A stretch of DNA of 64,000 nucleotides from DASQBT01 sp963782495 (lineage in GTDB: Bacteria; Pseudomonadota; Gammaproteobacteria; Burkholderiales; Thiobacillaceae), in assembly GCA_963782495.1 (NCBI GenBank), contig CAWAJU010000007.1, positions 186,001-250,000 on the forward strand, written 5' to 3'. The first letter of the stretch is position 1, and each line of letters starts with the position of its first letter. The notes beneath the pieces were generated by a model. It was not told where the DNA came from, searched no databases, and was given only the letters and a program-made list of their open reading frames with translations. A program made the translations under genes and the position numbers. This document shows positions 27,486 through 36,327 of the stretch, piece by piece.

Positions 27486-28151
27486 TTATAAAGGGATCAC
27501 GCTCAGGAAAAACCGCGCCAGCCAGCTCGCCACTTCGGCGCCGTCGACATGGCTGGTAGTCCGGTACTCGATGCGTGCATCCGCGACCTGGGTGGAAGAC
27601 ACGCTCCCATTGGTGACGGTGTCGGGATTGACCACCCCCGAGAAGCGCACATATTCGGTGTCCTTGTCGAGACCAATCTGCTTTTCACCGCCCACCACCA
27701 GATTGCCGTTGGGCAGCACGTCGACCACCGTGACCGCGATGGTGCCGGTAAAGTCATTGCTCGAACTGACCGAGGACTTGTCCTCATACTTGTTTTCCGA
27801 ACTGGCATCCAGATTGGTGCCCTGCAAGGGCTTCAGCAACAGCTTCATCACGCTGGGCACGGACGCGGTGGCCGAGCCGGTCTTGGAGGCATTGCTGGCC
27901 GCATCCTTGCCGGCATTGGTCTTCTCGTTGATGACGATGGTCAGGATGTCGCCGACAAATCGCGCGCGGCGGTCTTCAAACAGGGGCCTGTACTGGCTGA
28001 CCTGGAAGATGGTGCCGTTGGCCGCGTGGCTGGACAATGCGGCCTGCGGCTTGGCGGTAATGGGCTGCTGGACCACGCTGGTGGGTGTCGCACAGCCGGC
28101 CAGGGCAAACACGCCTGCCCAACTGACCAGCCTGAAAATTCGATTGAACAT
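27486..28151 (-). CDS. flgH: Flagellar L-ring lipoprotein FlgH
   Basis: This 221-residue outer-membrane lipoprotein has a lipobox LAGC (Cys at about residue 19) after a hydrophobic signal (MFNRIFRLVSWAGVFA). The mature part shows the FlgH landmarks RPLFEDRRARFVGDILTIVI, GNLVVGGEKQI, EYVRFSGVVNPDTV and a C-terminal WLARFFLSVIPL. The start at 28151 is chosen because it gives a normal lipoprotein signal; an upstream ATG at 28169 touches the flgG stop and has no ribosome site. Confidence 0.96.
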   Translation of the reverse strand: MFNRIFRLVSWAGVFALAGCATPTSVVQQPITAKPQAALSSHAANGTIFQVSQYRPLFEDRRARFVGDILTIVINEKTNAGKDAASNASKTGSATASVPSVMKLLLKPLQGTNLDASSENKYEDKSSVSSSNDFTGTIAVTVVDVLPNGNLVVGGEKQIGLDKDTEYVRFSGVVNPDTVTNGSVSSTQVADARIEYRTTSHVDGAEVASWLARFFLSVIPL

Positions 28152-28168
28152 GGTAGCTGACCTTGTCA

Positions 28169-28951
28169 TTACATCTGCGAGAGCTTCTGCAGCATCTGAT
28201 CCGAAGTGGTGATCGCCTTGCTGTTGATTTCGTAGGCGCGTTGGGTCTGGATCATGTTGACCATCTCCTCCACCACGTTGACGTTGGACGTCTCGACGAA
28301 TCCCTGGTTGAGCACGCCCGTTCCGTTGGTTCCGGGCGTATTCGCGCTGGGCGTGCCTGAGGCCGCAGTCTCGGTGAACAGGTTTTCACCCATGCTTTGC
28401 AAGCCGGCCGGATTGATGAAAGTGGCCAATTGAAGCGTGCCCACCTGTACGGGCTGGGACGAGCCGGACTGGATCACCGAGACGGTGCCGTCGCGCGCTA
28501 TCGTCATGCTCAGCGCATTGGCGGGAATGGTGATGGCAGGCGAAACCGTATAGCCGCTGGAGGTGACCAGCTGGCCCTGGGAATCCGATTGAAACGAGCC
28601 GTCGCGCGTATAGGCCAGGGTGCCGTCGGGCATCTGGATCTGGAAGAAACCCGCGCCCTGGATCGCCACGTCCTTGGTATTGCCGGTCTGTTGCAGATTG
28701 CCCTGGGTGAAAATGCGTTCCGTCGCCACCGCCTTCACCCCGGTGCCGATCTGCAGGCCGGAAGGCACCTGGGTCTGATCGGAAGACGGCGCGCCGGGTT
28801 GGCGCAGAGTCTGGTAGAGCAGATCCTCGAACACTGCGCGTGCGCGCTTGAAGCCGTTGACGTTGACGTTGGCCAGGTTGTTGGCCACCACGTCCATCTG
28901 GGTCTGTTGCGCATCCAGACCGGTCTTGGAAATCCACAGTGAAGGAATCAT
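28169..28951 (-). CDS. flgG: Flagellar distal rod protein FlgG
   Basis: This 260-residue distal rod subunit starts MIPSLWISKTGLDAQQTQMDVVANNLANVNVNGFKR (split here for reading). It ends in the rod/hook C-terminal motif GFVETSNVNVVEEMVNMIQTQ and RAYEINSKAITTSDQMLQKL. Length and both terminal motifs are typical. Confidence 0.97.
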   Translation of the reverse strand: MIPSLWISKTGLDAQQTQMDVVANNLANVNVNGFKRARAVFEDLLYQTLRQPGAPSSDQTQVPSGLQIGTGVKAVATERIFTQGNLQQTGNTKDVAIQGAGFFQIQMPDGTLAYTRDGSFQSDSQGQLVTSSGYTVSPAITIPANALSMTIARDGTVSVIQSGSSQPVQVGTLQLATFINPAGLQSMGENLFTETAASGTPSANTPGTNGTGVLNQGFVETSNVNVVEEMVNMIQTQRAYEINSKAITTSDQMLQKLSQM

Positions 28952-28979
28952 GCTAGTCCCCGTATCAAATTAAGTTCAT

Positions 28980-29723
28980 TTAGCCGTTCAAGGTCAGCAA
29001 CTGGCCGGCCTTGCTGGCATTGCCCTCGGCGTTCTGCAGCATCTTCATGTGCAGGTCGTACTGGCGCGCCTCAGTGATCATGTTGACCATTTCGTTTACC
29101 GCATTGACGTTGCTCGACTCCAGCGCCCCCTGTACCAGGTTGACATTGGGATCGGCTTCGGCACCGGCGCCGTCCTTCAGCCTGAACAGGCCATCATCAC
29201 CGCGCACGATGTCGGTATCCGGCGGATTCACCAGCTTGATCCGGCCCACCACGGTGACGCTGCCGTTCTTGGTGCCATCGGGCACGATGGACACCGTGCC
29301 GTCCTTGGCAATGCCCAGCTGGGCGCCTGGCGGAATCGTGATGCTGCCGCCGTCGCCCTGCACCTCCAGGCCGGTGGAAGTCAGCAGCACGCCATTTTCG
29401 TTCAGCTGCAGGCTGCCGTTGCGGGTGTAGGCCTCGCTGCCGTCGGCCGCCTGCACAGCCATCCAGCCTGGCCCCTGGATTGCCACATCCAGATCGCGGC
29501 CGGTGGTCTGTATCGATCCGGCGGACAGATCGCTGCCCACCGTCGAATCCACCACAAACGCGCGCGTGGGCAGGCCATCGCCCAGCACCGGAACCGCGCG
29601 GAACTGGTCGAGTTGCGCACGAAAGCCGGTGGTGTTGACGTTGGCCAGGTTGTTGGCCGTGGTCGCCTGCTGCTCCATGGCCTGTTTGGCCCCGGTCATC
29701 GCAACGTAGATCAGCTTGTCCAT
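28980..29723 (-). CDS. flgF: Flagellar proximal rod protein FlgF
   Basis: This 247-residue proximal rod protein starts MDKLIYVAMTGAKQAMEQQ and contains ANNLANVNTTGFRAQLDQF. It has the FlgF-type AFVVDSTVGSDLSAGSI segment and ends ALESSNVNAVNEMVNMITEARQYDLHMKML. It lies between flgE and flgG, as in most proteobacterial operons. Confidence 0.96.
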   Translation of the reverse strand: MDKLIYVAMTGAKQAMEQQATTANNLANVNTTGFRAQLDQFRAVPVLGDGLPTRAFVVDSTVGSDLSAGSIQTTGRDLDVAIQGPGWMAVQAADGSEAYTRNGSLQLNENGVLLTSTGLEVQGDGGSITIPPGAQLGIAKDGTVSIVPDGTKNGSVTVVGRIKLVNPPDTDIVRGDDGLFRLKDGAGAEADPNVNLVQGALESSNVNAVNEMVNMITEARQYDLHMKMLQNAEGNASKAGQLLTLNG

Positions 29724-29749
29724 GGGTGCTCCTCAGATGGCTTTCGCTA

Positions 29750-30979
29750 TCAGCGCAGATTGACCAGGGTTTGCATGATCTGGTCCTCGGTCTTGATGGT
29801 CTGGGCGTTGGCCTGGTAATTGCGCTGGGCAGTAATCATGTTGACGAGTTCCGCGGTCAGGTCGACGTTGGAGTCCTCCACCGCGGACGACTGCAGGACC
29901 CCCAGCGTGCCGGTGCCGGGTGTGCCGATGACTGGAGCGCCCGATGTGGCCGACTCGCCGAATGCGTTGTTGCCCAAAGCCTCCAGGCCCTGCGGGTTGG
30001 AGAAGCCGGCAATGATGACCTGGCCCAGTATCGAGGTCCGGCCATTGGTGTAACGGCCCTGGATGGTGCCATCCGGCGAGATGTTGAACCCGGTCAGACG
30101 GCCGGAGGCGAAGCCATCCTGGTTCAACGCGTTGACGCTGAAGCCGGACCCGAATTGCGTCGTGCCGGAAAACCCCAGCGTGAAGGTGAGCGGCGAGATC
30201 GCACCGGTGGTCACCGGCGCCGACAGGTTGAAGGGCAGCGTGGTGGTGGTCGTGTCGATCGACCCGTCGCCCTTGAAATTGAGCGCGCCCACGGGAGTGT
30301 TGCCGGCACCCACCTGGGTTCCGTCCACCGCAGCGAATACGTCCCAACTGCCAGCCGCGGTCTTCACGTAATAACTGGACAGGACGTGGGGGTTGCCCAG
30401 GCTGTCGTAGATCGACACGGAGGTCGAACTGTTATAGGTCGTCGGGTCGGTCAGGTTGAACGCGGCAGGGGACAATGCGGTCTCGCGCGAGTCGAGATTG
30501 AGCAGCGCGTTCACGGTGGACGTCGTCTGCGGTGCGCGGTCGGCGGTGGAAATCTGGATGTCTGCCGGCGCCGCGGTATTCAGTGCACCGCTTGCATTCG
30601 CGGTATAACCCGTCAAGCGCGCCCCGGTCGAGGTGACGATGTACCCGGCGCTGTCCATCTCGAACTGGCCGTTGCGCGAAAACGTGACCGAGCCGTTGTT
30701 GCTCAGGCGGAAGAAGCCGTTGCCGTTGATCGCAACGTCGAGCGGGTTCTGGGTGGCGGTGATCTTCCCCTGGGAGAATTGCTGCACCACTCCGGACACC
30801 TTGGTGCCGATGCCCACCTGGGAACCGCCCGATCCGCTGAGCGACGTCGCATACACGTCGGAGAATTTGGCCTCCGCCTGCTTGAAACCCACCGTATTCG
30901 CGTTCGCCACGTTGTTGCCGATCACGTCCAGATTCTCTGACGCAGCAGTCAAACCGCTCAAACCTTGCTGAAAACTCAT
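29750..30979 (-). CDS. flgE: Flagellar hook protein FlgE
   Basis: This 409-residue hook subunit starts MSFQQGLSGLTAASENLDVIGNNVANANTVGFKQ in two parts. It contains TGYTANASG and RYTNGRTSILGQVIIAGF, and ends DLTAELVNMITAQRNYQANAQTIK, the standard hook C-terminus. A 38-bp gap separates it from flgD, the hook cap gene. Confidence 0.97.
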   Translation of the reverse strand: MSFQQGLSGLTAASENLDVIGNNVANANTVGFKQAEAKFSDVYATSLSGSGGSQVGIGTKVSGVVQQFSQGKITATQNPLDVAINGNGFFRLSNNGSVTFSRNGQFEMDSAGYIVTSTGARLTGYTANASGALNTAAPADIQISTADRAPQTTSTVNALLNLDSRETALSPAAFNLTDPTTYNSSTSVSIYDSLGNPHVLSSYYVKTAAGSWDVFAAVDGTQVGAGNTPVGALNFKGDGSIDTTTTTLPFNLSAPVTTGAISPLTFTLGFSGTTQFGSGFSVNALNQDGFASGRLTGFNISPDGTIQGRYTNGRTSILGQVIIAGFSNPQGLEALGNNAFGESATSGAPVIGTPGTGTLGVLQSSAVEDSNVDLTAELVNMITAQRNYQANAQTIKTEDQIMQTLVNLR

Positions 30980-31017
30980 TGCTTGCTCCTTTGATCTAAG
31001 TTGGTGATGCGCCTGCC

Positions 31018-31689
31018 CTACATGATCTGGCGTACATCCGCGTAATTCACCGCGCCGACGCTATCCACCTGCAGCTGGATATCCGCTCCATTGCGCAGCA
31101 CTCCGTCTACCTGCCCGACGCTCAGCGCGGTGGCGTCAATTGCATTGCCACCCTGCACCGCATTGATGTTGAATGTGTAGGCTCCGCTGGCCGCCTGGCT
31201 GCCGCTGTCCGTCAGGCCGTCCCAGCTGAACAGATGATCGCCATAGGATTGCGAGCCCAGATTCATGGTCCGCACCGTCTGCCCGCTTGCGTCCTGGATG
31301 GTGACCGTGAGCTGGTCGGCGGAATTGGGCAGCGTCACACCGATGACGTTGTAGCCTGCTGTCGGTGACACGCTGTTGCCCGGCACCAGCACGCCATGTC
31401 CGATCAGATTGGCCGCCTGGGAAAGTTGGCCCGAACCGAGCGAATCGGCCAAGGCCTGCATGCTGGTATTCAGGTCCGAAATGCCTTGCACGGTGCTGAG
31501 TTGCGCCATTTGCGAAGTGACCTGGGCGTTGTCCATCGGATTCAACGGATCCTGGTTTTTCATCTGCGCCACCAGCATGCTGAGAAACTGGTTCTGGATT
31601 GCACTTACGTCCGACGTACCACTGGTTGAACTCGTTTGGCCGGCATTCAGGAACGCGGACAGCGCGGCGTTGTTTTGTACGGTAGTCAT
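31018..31689 (-). CDS. flgD: Flagellar hook-capping/assembly protein FlgD
   Basis: This 223-residue scaffold protein caps the growing hook. The N-terminal FlgD signature is AIQNQFLSMLVAQMKNQDPLNPMDNAQVTSQMAQ (split), and the C-terminal half has the two Ig-like/Tudor folds with FSWDGLTDSGSQAASGAYTF. It ends VNYADVRQIM. It lies 10 bp after flgC. Confidence 0.96.
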   Translation of the reverse strand: MTTVQNNAALSAFLNAGQTSSTSGTSDVSAIQNQFLSMLVAQMKNQDPLNPMDNAQVTSQMAQLSTVQGISDLNTSMQALADSLGSGQLSQAANLIGHGVLVPGNSVSPTAGYNVIGVTLPNSADQLTVTIQDASGQTVRTMNLGSQSYGDHLFSWDGLTDSGSQAASGAYTFNINAVQGGNAIDATALSVGQVDGVLRNGADIQLQVDSVGAVNYADVRQIM

Positions 31690-31699
31690 TCATTACTCC

Positions 31700-32104
31700 T
31701 TATTGGCCGAGAGTGAGCGTCTTGAGCAGCAGCGTTTTGGCCGTGTTCATGACATCCACGTTGTTTTGGTAGGAACGCGAGGCGGAAATCATGTTGACCA
31801 TTTCATCCACGACATTGACGTTGGGCATCGTGACGTAGCCCTTCTCGTCGGCCAGCGGATTCTTCGGGTCAAACACGGTCTTCATCGGCGAGGGATCATC
31901 CACCACCGCCGCAACCTTCACGCCGTTGGCGTCGGGACTGTCCATCGGCACGGTGCTGAACACGACCTGCTTGGCCTTGTAGGGCTGGCCATTCGAGCTG
32001 ACCGCGCTGTCGGCGTTGGCGAGGTTGCTCGCCACCACATTGAGGCGCTGGGCCTGCGCGTGCATGGCCGATCCGGAAACCTTGAAGATGTCGAACAGAG
32101 ACAT
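31700..32104 (-). CDS. flgC: Flagellar proximal rod protein FlgC
   Basis: This 134-residue rod protein starts MSLFDIFKVSGSAMHAQAQR. It has VVASNLANADSAVSS, GYVTMPNVNVVDEMVNMISA and SRSYQNNVDVMNTAKTLLLK, all typical of FlgC. It lies 17 bp after flgB. Confidence 0.97.
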   Translation of the reverse strand: MSLFDIFKVSGSAMHAQAQRLNVVASNLANADSAVSSNGQPYKAKQVVFSTVPMDSPDANGVKVAAVVDDPSPMKTVFDPKNPLADEKGYVTMPNVNVVDEMVNMISASRSYQNNVDVMNTAKTLLLKTLTLGQ

Positions 32105-32121
32105 GGTGTTTACTCCTATTG

Positions 32122-32538
32122 CTAACCTTGTATGGCCGCCAGCATGGTCTTGATCTGGTGGTTGAGCATGGTGAGATTCGCTTCGTAGTGCACGGCGTTG
32201 TCGGCGAACTGGGCACGTTCGGTGTCCATGTCCACGGTGTTGCCGTCAATGCTGTTCTGATCCGCGCTGCGGTACAGCACGGCGGCCGAATCCAGGGAAC
32301 CCTGAGCCGCAGCACCAATGTGACCGGGGGAGGTGGTTGCCAATACCGAGGCCGGGTCCGACGCCGAGCCGCCCTGGGCCAGCGCCGCTTGCAAGGTGCT
32401 GGTGAAATCGATATCGCGCGCCTTGTAGTTGGGGGTGTCGCCGTTGGCGATGTTGGACGCCAGCAGTTGCTGGCGAATGCCGCGCAAGTTCAAGGCCTGC
32501 TGGTGAAAATTAAGCAGATTGTCCAGACTATTGCTCAT
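32122..32538 (-). CDS. flgB: Flagellar proximal rod protein FlgB, first gene of the flg operon
   Basis: This 138-residue rod protein contains QQALNLRGIRQQLLASNIAN, GDTPNYKARDIDF and NTVDMDTERAQFADNAVHYEANL. It heads the minus-strand operon flgB-C-D-E-F-G-H-I-J-K-L. It is divergent from flgA across 192 bp (32539-32730), which must contain both promoters. No clear sigma-54 or FliA site was found there by eye. Confidence 0.97.
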   Translation of the reverse strand: MSNSLDNLLNFHQQALNLRGIRQQLLASNIANGDTPNYKARDIDFTSTLQAALAQGGSASDPASVLATTSPGHIGAAAQGSLDSAAVLYRSADQNSIDGNTVDMDTERAQFADNAVHYEANLTMLNHQIKTMLAAIQG

Positions 32539-32730
32539 GTGCTATCTCCTGTCGGGCTGGTTTAGCCATTGCAGTGATGTGAATCCTAGGCCTGCCTGCG
32601 TCAAGTCAATCCGGCAATAAGAGGCAAAAACCCGTTTCAATTCCGGCGCTAGATAAAGGTGCCGGTCCCTACAATCCACCCTATGGCAAGCCGTTAAATG
32701 CCCATAACGACGTAAATGGAATTGGATTGT

Positions 32731-33432
32731 ATGAATGCAGCGCGTATCGGTACTGCCTTGAGCCTGGCCCTGCTGGGCTGCATCTGGCATGCCCCTTCCC
32801 TGGCAGACGGCCCGCTCAACAGCCAGATCAAGGCGGTGGCCGAGGCCTATCTCAAGGCGCGCATCGCGGACATTCCGGGCAAGCCGACCGTCGTCGTGGC
32901 GGAACCCTCCCGCTCCAGCCGACTGGCCGCATGTCCCGCGCTGGAAGCGTTTCAGCCGGAAGGCTCCAGGAGACTCGGCAACACCAGCGTGGGCGTGCGC
33001 TGCCTGGGACCTGCCCGCTGGTCGATCTATCTGTCTGCCAAGGTCCACCTGGTGACGCAATATCTCGCCGCCGCCGCCAACCTGCGCCCCGGCCAGAAGC
33101 TCGGCCCAACGGATATGGCGGTCAAGACCGGCGACATCGGCACCTTGCCCGGAGACGTCGTGCTCAGTGCCAGCGAGGCGCTCGATCACACCCTGATTTT
33201 TGGCGTCCTGGCCGGCACCCCGGTGCGCACTGGCATGCTGCGCGATCCCCTGGCTGTGCAGCAGGGTCAATCGGTGCGGCTGGTGCTTGACGGCAACGGC
33301 TTTCAGGTCAGCGCAGACGCGGTTGCCCTGGCGAACGCAGCCGATGGCCAGGTGGTCAAGACGAAAACCCCCGCTGGCCAGGTCGTCAGCGGCGTCGCCG
33401 AAGCCAACGGCACGGTGCGGGTCGTGTTTTGA
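32731..33432 (+). CDS. flgA: Flagellar P-ring assembly chaperone FlgA
   Basis: This 233-residue periplasmic chaperone for FlgI has a signal peptide (about 1-25, MNAARIGTALSLALLGCIWHA) and the FlgA/SAF domain with RPGQKLGPTDMA, AGTPVRTGMLRDP and QGQSVRLVLDGNGFQV. It ends GVAEANGTVRVVF. The ATG at 32731 is preferred (GGA about 10 bases upstream, normal signal peptide); an ATG 15 bases earlier is possible. It heads the plus-strand flgA-flgM-flgN unit. Confidence 0.95.
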   Translation: MNAARIGTALSLALLGCIWHAPSLADGPLNSQIKAVAEAYLKARIADIPGKPTVVVAEPSRSSRLAACPALEAFQPEGSRRLGNTSVGVRCLGPARWSIYLSAKVHLVTQYLAAAANLRPGQKLGPTDMAVKTGDIGTLPGDVVLSASEALDHTLIFGVLAGTPVRTGMLRDPLAVQQGQSVRLVLDGNGFQVSADAVALANAADGQVVKTKTPAGQVVSGVAEANGTVRVVF

Positions 33433-33454
33433 AGGCTGGAAAGAAAGGCCTGAT

Positions 33455-33748
33455 ATGAAAATCGACAACACACAGACCAACGTCGTCGGTCTGCCCTTGA
33501 ATGACAGCCGCGGCCACGGCAAAGGGTCCACCGACGCGTCCGGCGACGTCCAGGACAAGGTATCGCTAAGCGACATAACGACCCGCATCCGGCAACTGGG
33601 CAATCAGGCCGACAGCGCGAATGGCATCAACCTCGATCGCGTCAACGCGATCCGCCAGGCAATCGAGAGCGGCAGTTATCAAATCAGCAGCGCGGGCATT
33701 GCCAGCAACCTGCTGGATCCGGTGCAGCACACCCTAAGCAAGTCTTGA
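33455..33748 (+). CDS. flgM: Anti-sigma-28 factor FlgM
   Basis: This 97-residue protein starts MKIDNTQTNV. The C-terminal sigma-binding region has KVSLSDITTRIRQLGNQAD and RVNAIRQAIESGSYQISSAG with ASNLLD. FlgM holds FliA inactive until hook completion, so it would gate the candidate sigma-28 promoters reported in this window. The ATG at 33455 follows AAAGG; a longer frame from 33200 lies inside flgA and was rejected. It is 22 bp after flgA and 10 bp before flgN. Confidence 0.94.
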   Translation: MKIDNTQTNVVGLPLNDSRGHGKGSTDASGDVQDKVSLSDITTRIRQLGNQADSANGINLDRVNAIRQAIESGSYQISSAGIASNLLDPVQHTLSKS

Positions 33749-33758
33749 GGAGAAGAAG

Positions 33759-34178
33759 ATGACGCAGGCATACGCAGCGTTGGTGGATCGTGAAACGAAT
33801 GAATGGAACACCTTGCTCGATCTGTTGCGCGTGGAACAGGCCGCCCTGCAGCGGGGCGATATTTCCGACCTCGCCCGCATCAGCAACGCCAAGCTCGATT
33901 TGGTTCGCTCCCTCGATCAACTGGCGGAGGAACGGGAACAGTGGCAAGCCTTGCATGCCCCCGCTTCCACCAGCCATCTCCCGGAAAAGCGTCTCCTCGA
34001 ACTGAGAGAATCCGCCCGCACCCTCAATCAGCACAACGGCCTGCTTATCGACCGGCGTTTGCATTCCGTGCGCAAGGCAGTCGACATCCTGCTCGGCAGT
34101 GCATCCAGTCACAATGTTTACGACCAGGAAGGCCAGCAAACCTCGCGCCAGTCCTACCGGCCGCTGACCGCCGCTTAG
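33759..34178 (+). CDS. flgN: Flagellar export chaperone FlgN
   Basis: This 139-residue helical protein is of the size and position of FlgN, the export chaperone for FlgK and FlgL. It contains ETNEWNTLLDLLRVEQAALQ (split), DISDLARISNAKLDLVRSLDQL and a LNQHNGLLIDRRL segment near the C-terminus, as in FlgN family members. An AGGAGAAGAAG ribosome site precedes the ATG. The assignment relies on length, helicity and synteny with flgM. Confidence 0.88.
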   Translation: MTQAYAALVDRETNEWNTLLDLLRVEQAALQRGDISDLARISNAKLDLVRSLDQLAEEREQWQALHAPASTSHLPEKRLLELRESARTLNQHNGLLIDRRLHSVRKAVDILLGSASSHNVYDQEGQQTSRQSYRPLTAA

Positions 34179-34269
34179 CGCCACAAGGCGCTCATCTGCT
34201 CCCTGGCCGCCCTTGCAGGGGCAGAGAATGGGCGTAAGGCGCCAGCGCAGTTCCGCCGGATAAACGTGA

Positions 34270-34291
34270 GCGCCTTCATGACTGAAGGCGC
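34270..34291 (+). other. Perfect hairpin downstream of flgN
   Basis: A 9-bp perfect stem GCGCCTTCA-tgac-TGAAGGCGC has no T-run after it. It may be a weak terminator or an RNA processing or stability element at the end of the flgAMN transcript. Confidence 0.4.
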
Positions 34292-34453
34292 AGGCACGGA
34301 TTAACGTCGCTATCTATTCTCCCCGCATTCCAGCTGCCCCAGACCAACACTTGAGCAATGTCAACAAAGGCGGAACCGCGCGGCCGCCCGGTTGAACCTT
34401 TGATTTTTACCATGACCTAATCATTCCCTTGTCAATCGCGAAAGGAGCTACAA

Positions 34454-35107
34454 ATGATCAGGCCAGTCAAGACGGTGGCTGTTATTTCGGCGCTTGCAGG
34501 CGCACTTGCGGGCGGTTCGACGCTGGCTTCTGCGGATCAAAGCGCGACCTCCGGTCCGGAAATGAAGCAGGAGCCGCAAACCAGCCAGCCGGCGGCCGGG
34601 CTGCCGCGGTACGGCCCGGGTTACGGCATGGGAATGATGCGTGGCTACGGCCCAGGCTACGGAATGGGCATGATGAACGAGGGCTATCGTCCGGGATATG
34701 GGATGGGCATGATGAATGATGGATACGGCCCCGCCTATGGCATGGGGATGATGGGCGGCTACGGGCCGGGATACGGCGTGATGCGCGGGCATGGCCCGGG
34801 CTTCGGTCCCATGGGCCCGTTCTGGGTGCCGAATCTTACCAGCGACCAGATCGATCAGATGCAGAAGATCCGGGACGCCTGGATGGAGAAGATGCACCCA
34901 TTGATTCAGGAAGTCATACGCGAGCGCGAAAAAATTATTGACATGTACTCATCCGGAAACCGCGATCCCGCCCAGTTCGGAAAAGTCTTCTCCCAACTTG
35001 CCGACCTTCAGCGTCAGTCGATCGAGGCCCGCATCGATACGCAGAATCAATTGGAAGCGCTTCTTACCAAGGAACAGAAAGAGTGGCTTGAGCAGCGCGG
35101 GAGATGA
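34454..35107 (+). CDS. Periplasmic Spy/CpxP-like protein with Gly-Tyr-Met repeats
   Basis: This 217-residue protein has a signal peptide (about 1-27, ending LASA). Residues 52-120 form a low-complexity block of about five copies of a G-Y-G-P-G-Y-G-M-G-M-M unit. The C-terminal half has two LTxxQ-type motifs, LTSDQIDQM near 130 and LTKEQKEWL near the end, with a helical EVIREREKIIDMYSSGNRD segment. This pattern is found in Spy, CpxP and zinc-resistance periplasmic proteins. The Met clusters could bind Cu(I) or Ag(I), but that is inference. An AAAGGAG site precedes the ATG. No neighbouring metal-transport gene is present. Confidence 0.75.
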   Translation: MIRPVKTVAVISALAGALAGGSTLASADQSATSGPEMKQEPQTSQPAAGLPRYGPGYGMGMMRGYGPGYGMGMMNEGYRPGYGMGMMNDGYGPAYGMGMMGGYGPGYGVMRGHGPGFGPMGPFWVPNLTSDQIDQMQKIRDAWMEKMHPLIQEVIREREKIIDMYSSGNRDPAQFGKVFSQLADLQRQSIEARIDTQNQLEALLTKEQKEWLEQRGR

Positions 35108-35656
35108 TTTAGCAGCCAATCGATGACCTGGCAAACCAGGCTTGATTTGCCGCGCTGTCATTTCATGCGATTCGGCCTTCTGCCACAAGGCCGAGGGCGG
35201 CAGCGGATGGCGATTCGGATTTGAAGCGGATGCGGGGTGCTCGGCTCTTCGCGCGAGACCTCGCGGCGTGGGCCCGGTGTAATTTCAATATACTTCGTAG
35301 TGATTGGGTCAAAGCATGCGCTGTTCGCACTTTCCGTTCCCTTCCCCGCATGACTTGCTGCCACTCCGCGAAATTGCGATATGAAGCTGGGGCCGCCGGT
35401 CGCTCAACTGCCGCTCCCAGTCAGCCACGGTAACGACGCTGCTGGCGCCCGTTCCATCGCCGCCCGGCAGCGCGATGCGTCCGCGGGCGCCGGCGCGCGA
35501 AGCAGAACAAGTCATGTTGGGGTTATGATCGCGAATCCGCGGGATTCTGTGCGCCCAGCCCCTTTGAATTGCGCCGGGCCGGAAAGTATTGACTCCGCGC
35601 CACTTTCCGCCATTACGAGGAGGTTTGCCGACCAGGCAATCCGGTAAAATCCGCCC
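35108..35656. other. Intergenic region without a recognisable gene
   Basis: These 549 bp contain no frame that looks like a conserved gene. A hairpin CGGCCTT-N7-AAGGCCG at 35173-35193, without a T-run, may mark the end of the preceding transcript. The promoter of the gph-like gene is expected near the right end but no clear boxes are seen. Confidence 0.5.
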
Positions 35657-36313
35657 ATGACAAAAATCAAGACCGTATTCTTCGACCTTGACGGTACCCT
35701 TGTCGACACCGCGCCGGACCTGGGGCACGCCCTCAATCTGCAGCGCGCGCGCCATGGCTTGGCACCGCTGGACAAGGACATCATTCGCCCCCAGGCTTCG
35801 CACGGCGCACGCGGCCTGCTGTCGCTGGGATTTGGCCTGCGCCCCGAGGACCCGCAGTTCGGTCCGATGCGTGAGGAATTCCTTCAACTCTATGCCGACA
35901 ACCTGAGTCGCCATTCGCACGCCTTCGACGGCGTGCTGGATCTGCTCACCGAGCTTGAGCACCGCGGCATCGACTGGGGCGTGGTCACCAACAAGCCCGC
36001 CCGCTTTACCGAGCCCTTGCTGTCGATGCTGGATCTGGCCGACCGGGCGGCCTGCATCGTCAGCGGCGACACCTGTCCCTTGCCCAAACCCCACCCCTGT
36101 CCCCTTCTCTACGCGGCAGAAGAAGCCGGGCGCGCCCCAGGCGAATGCCTGTACGTGGGCGATGCGGCGCGCGACGTGGAAGCCGCGGTGGCCGCCAAAA
36201 TGCCGGCGCTTGTGGCGCTATGGGGCTATCTGGGCCAGGCCGACCAGCCGCAAAGCTGGGGCGCGCTTGGCCTGGTCGCCAGCCCGGCTCAGATACTCGA
36301 CTACCTGGACTAA
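35657..36313 (+). CDS. gph: HAD-family phosphoglycolate phosphatase-like hydrolase
   Basis: This 218-residue HAD subfamily IA phosphatase has motif I FDLDGTLVDTAPDL (nucleophile D9, acid D11), motif II VVTNKP and motif III Lys within PKPHPCPLL. Motif IV is YVGDAARDVEAAVAA. The layout and length match phosphoglycolate phosphatase Gph. The related MurNAc-6-phosphate phosphatase MupP has the same motifs, so the substrate is not certain. It is followed 14 bp later by a SirB2-like gene. Confidence 0.85.
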   Translation: MTKIKTVFFDLDGTLVDTAPDLGHALNLQRARHGLAPLDKDIIRPQASHGARGLLSLGFGLRPEDPQFGPMREEFLQLYADNLSRHSHAFDGVLDLLTELEHRGIDWGVVTNKPARFTEPLLSMLDLADRAACIVSGDTCPLPKPHPCPLLYAAEEAGRAPGECLYVGDAARDVEAAVAAKMPALVALWGYLGQADQPQSWGALGLVASPAQILDYLD

Positions 36314-36327
36314 GCGGGCTGCAATTG

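Noticed and set aside
32542..33603. 353-residue minus-strand frame opposite flgA
   Set aside because: It overlaps flgA, flgM and the divergent promoter region and has no conserved motifs; flgA is well supported.
34233..34262. TAAG-N16-GCCGGATAA as a FliA site before the Met-rich gene
   Set aside because: The -10 box needs a one-base insertion, the spacer is off and it lies almost 200 bp from the gene.
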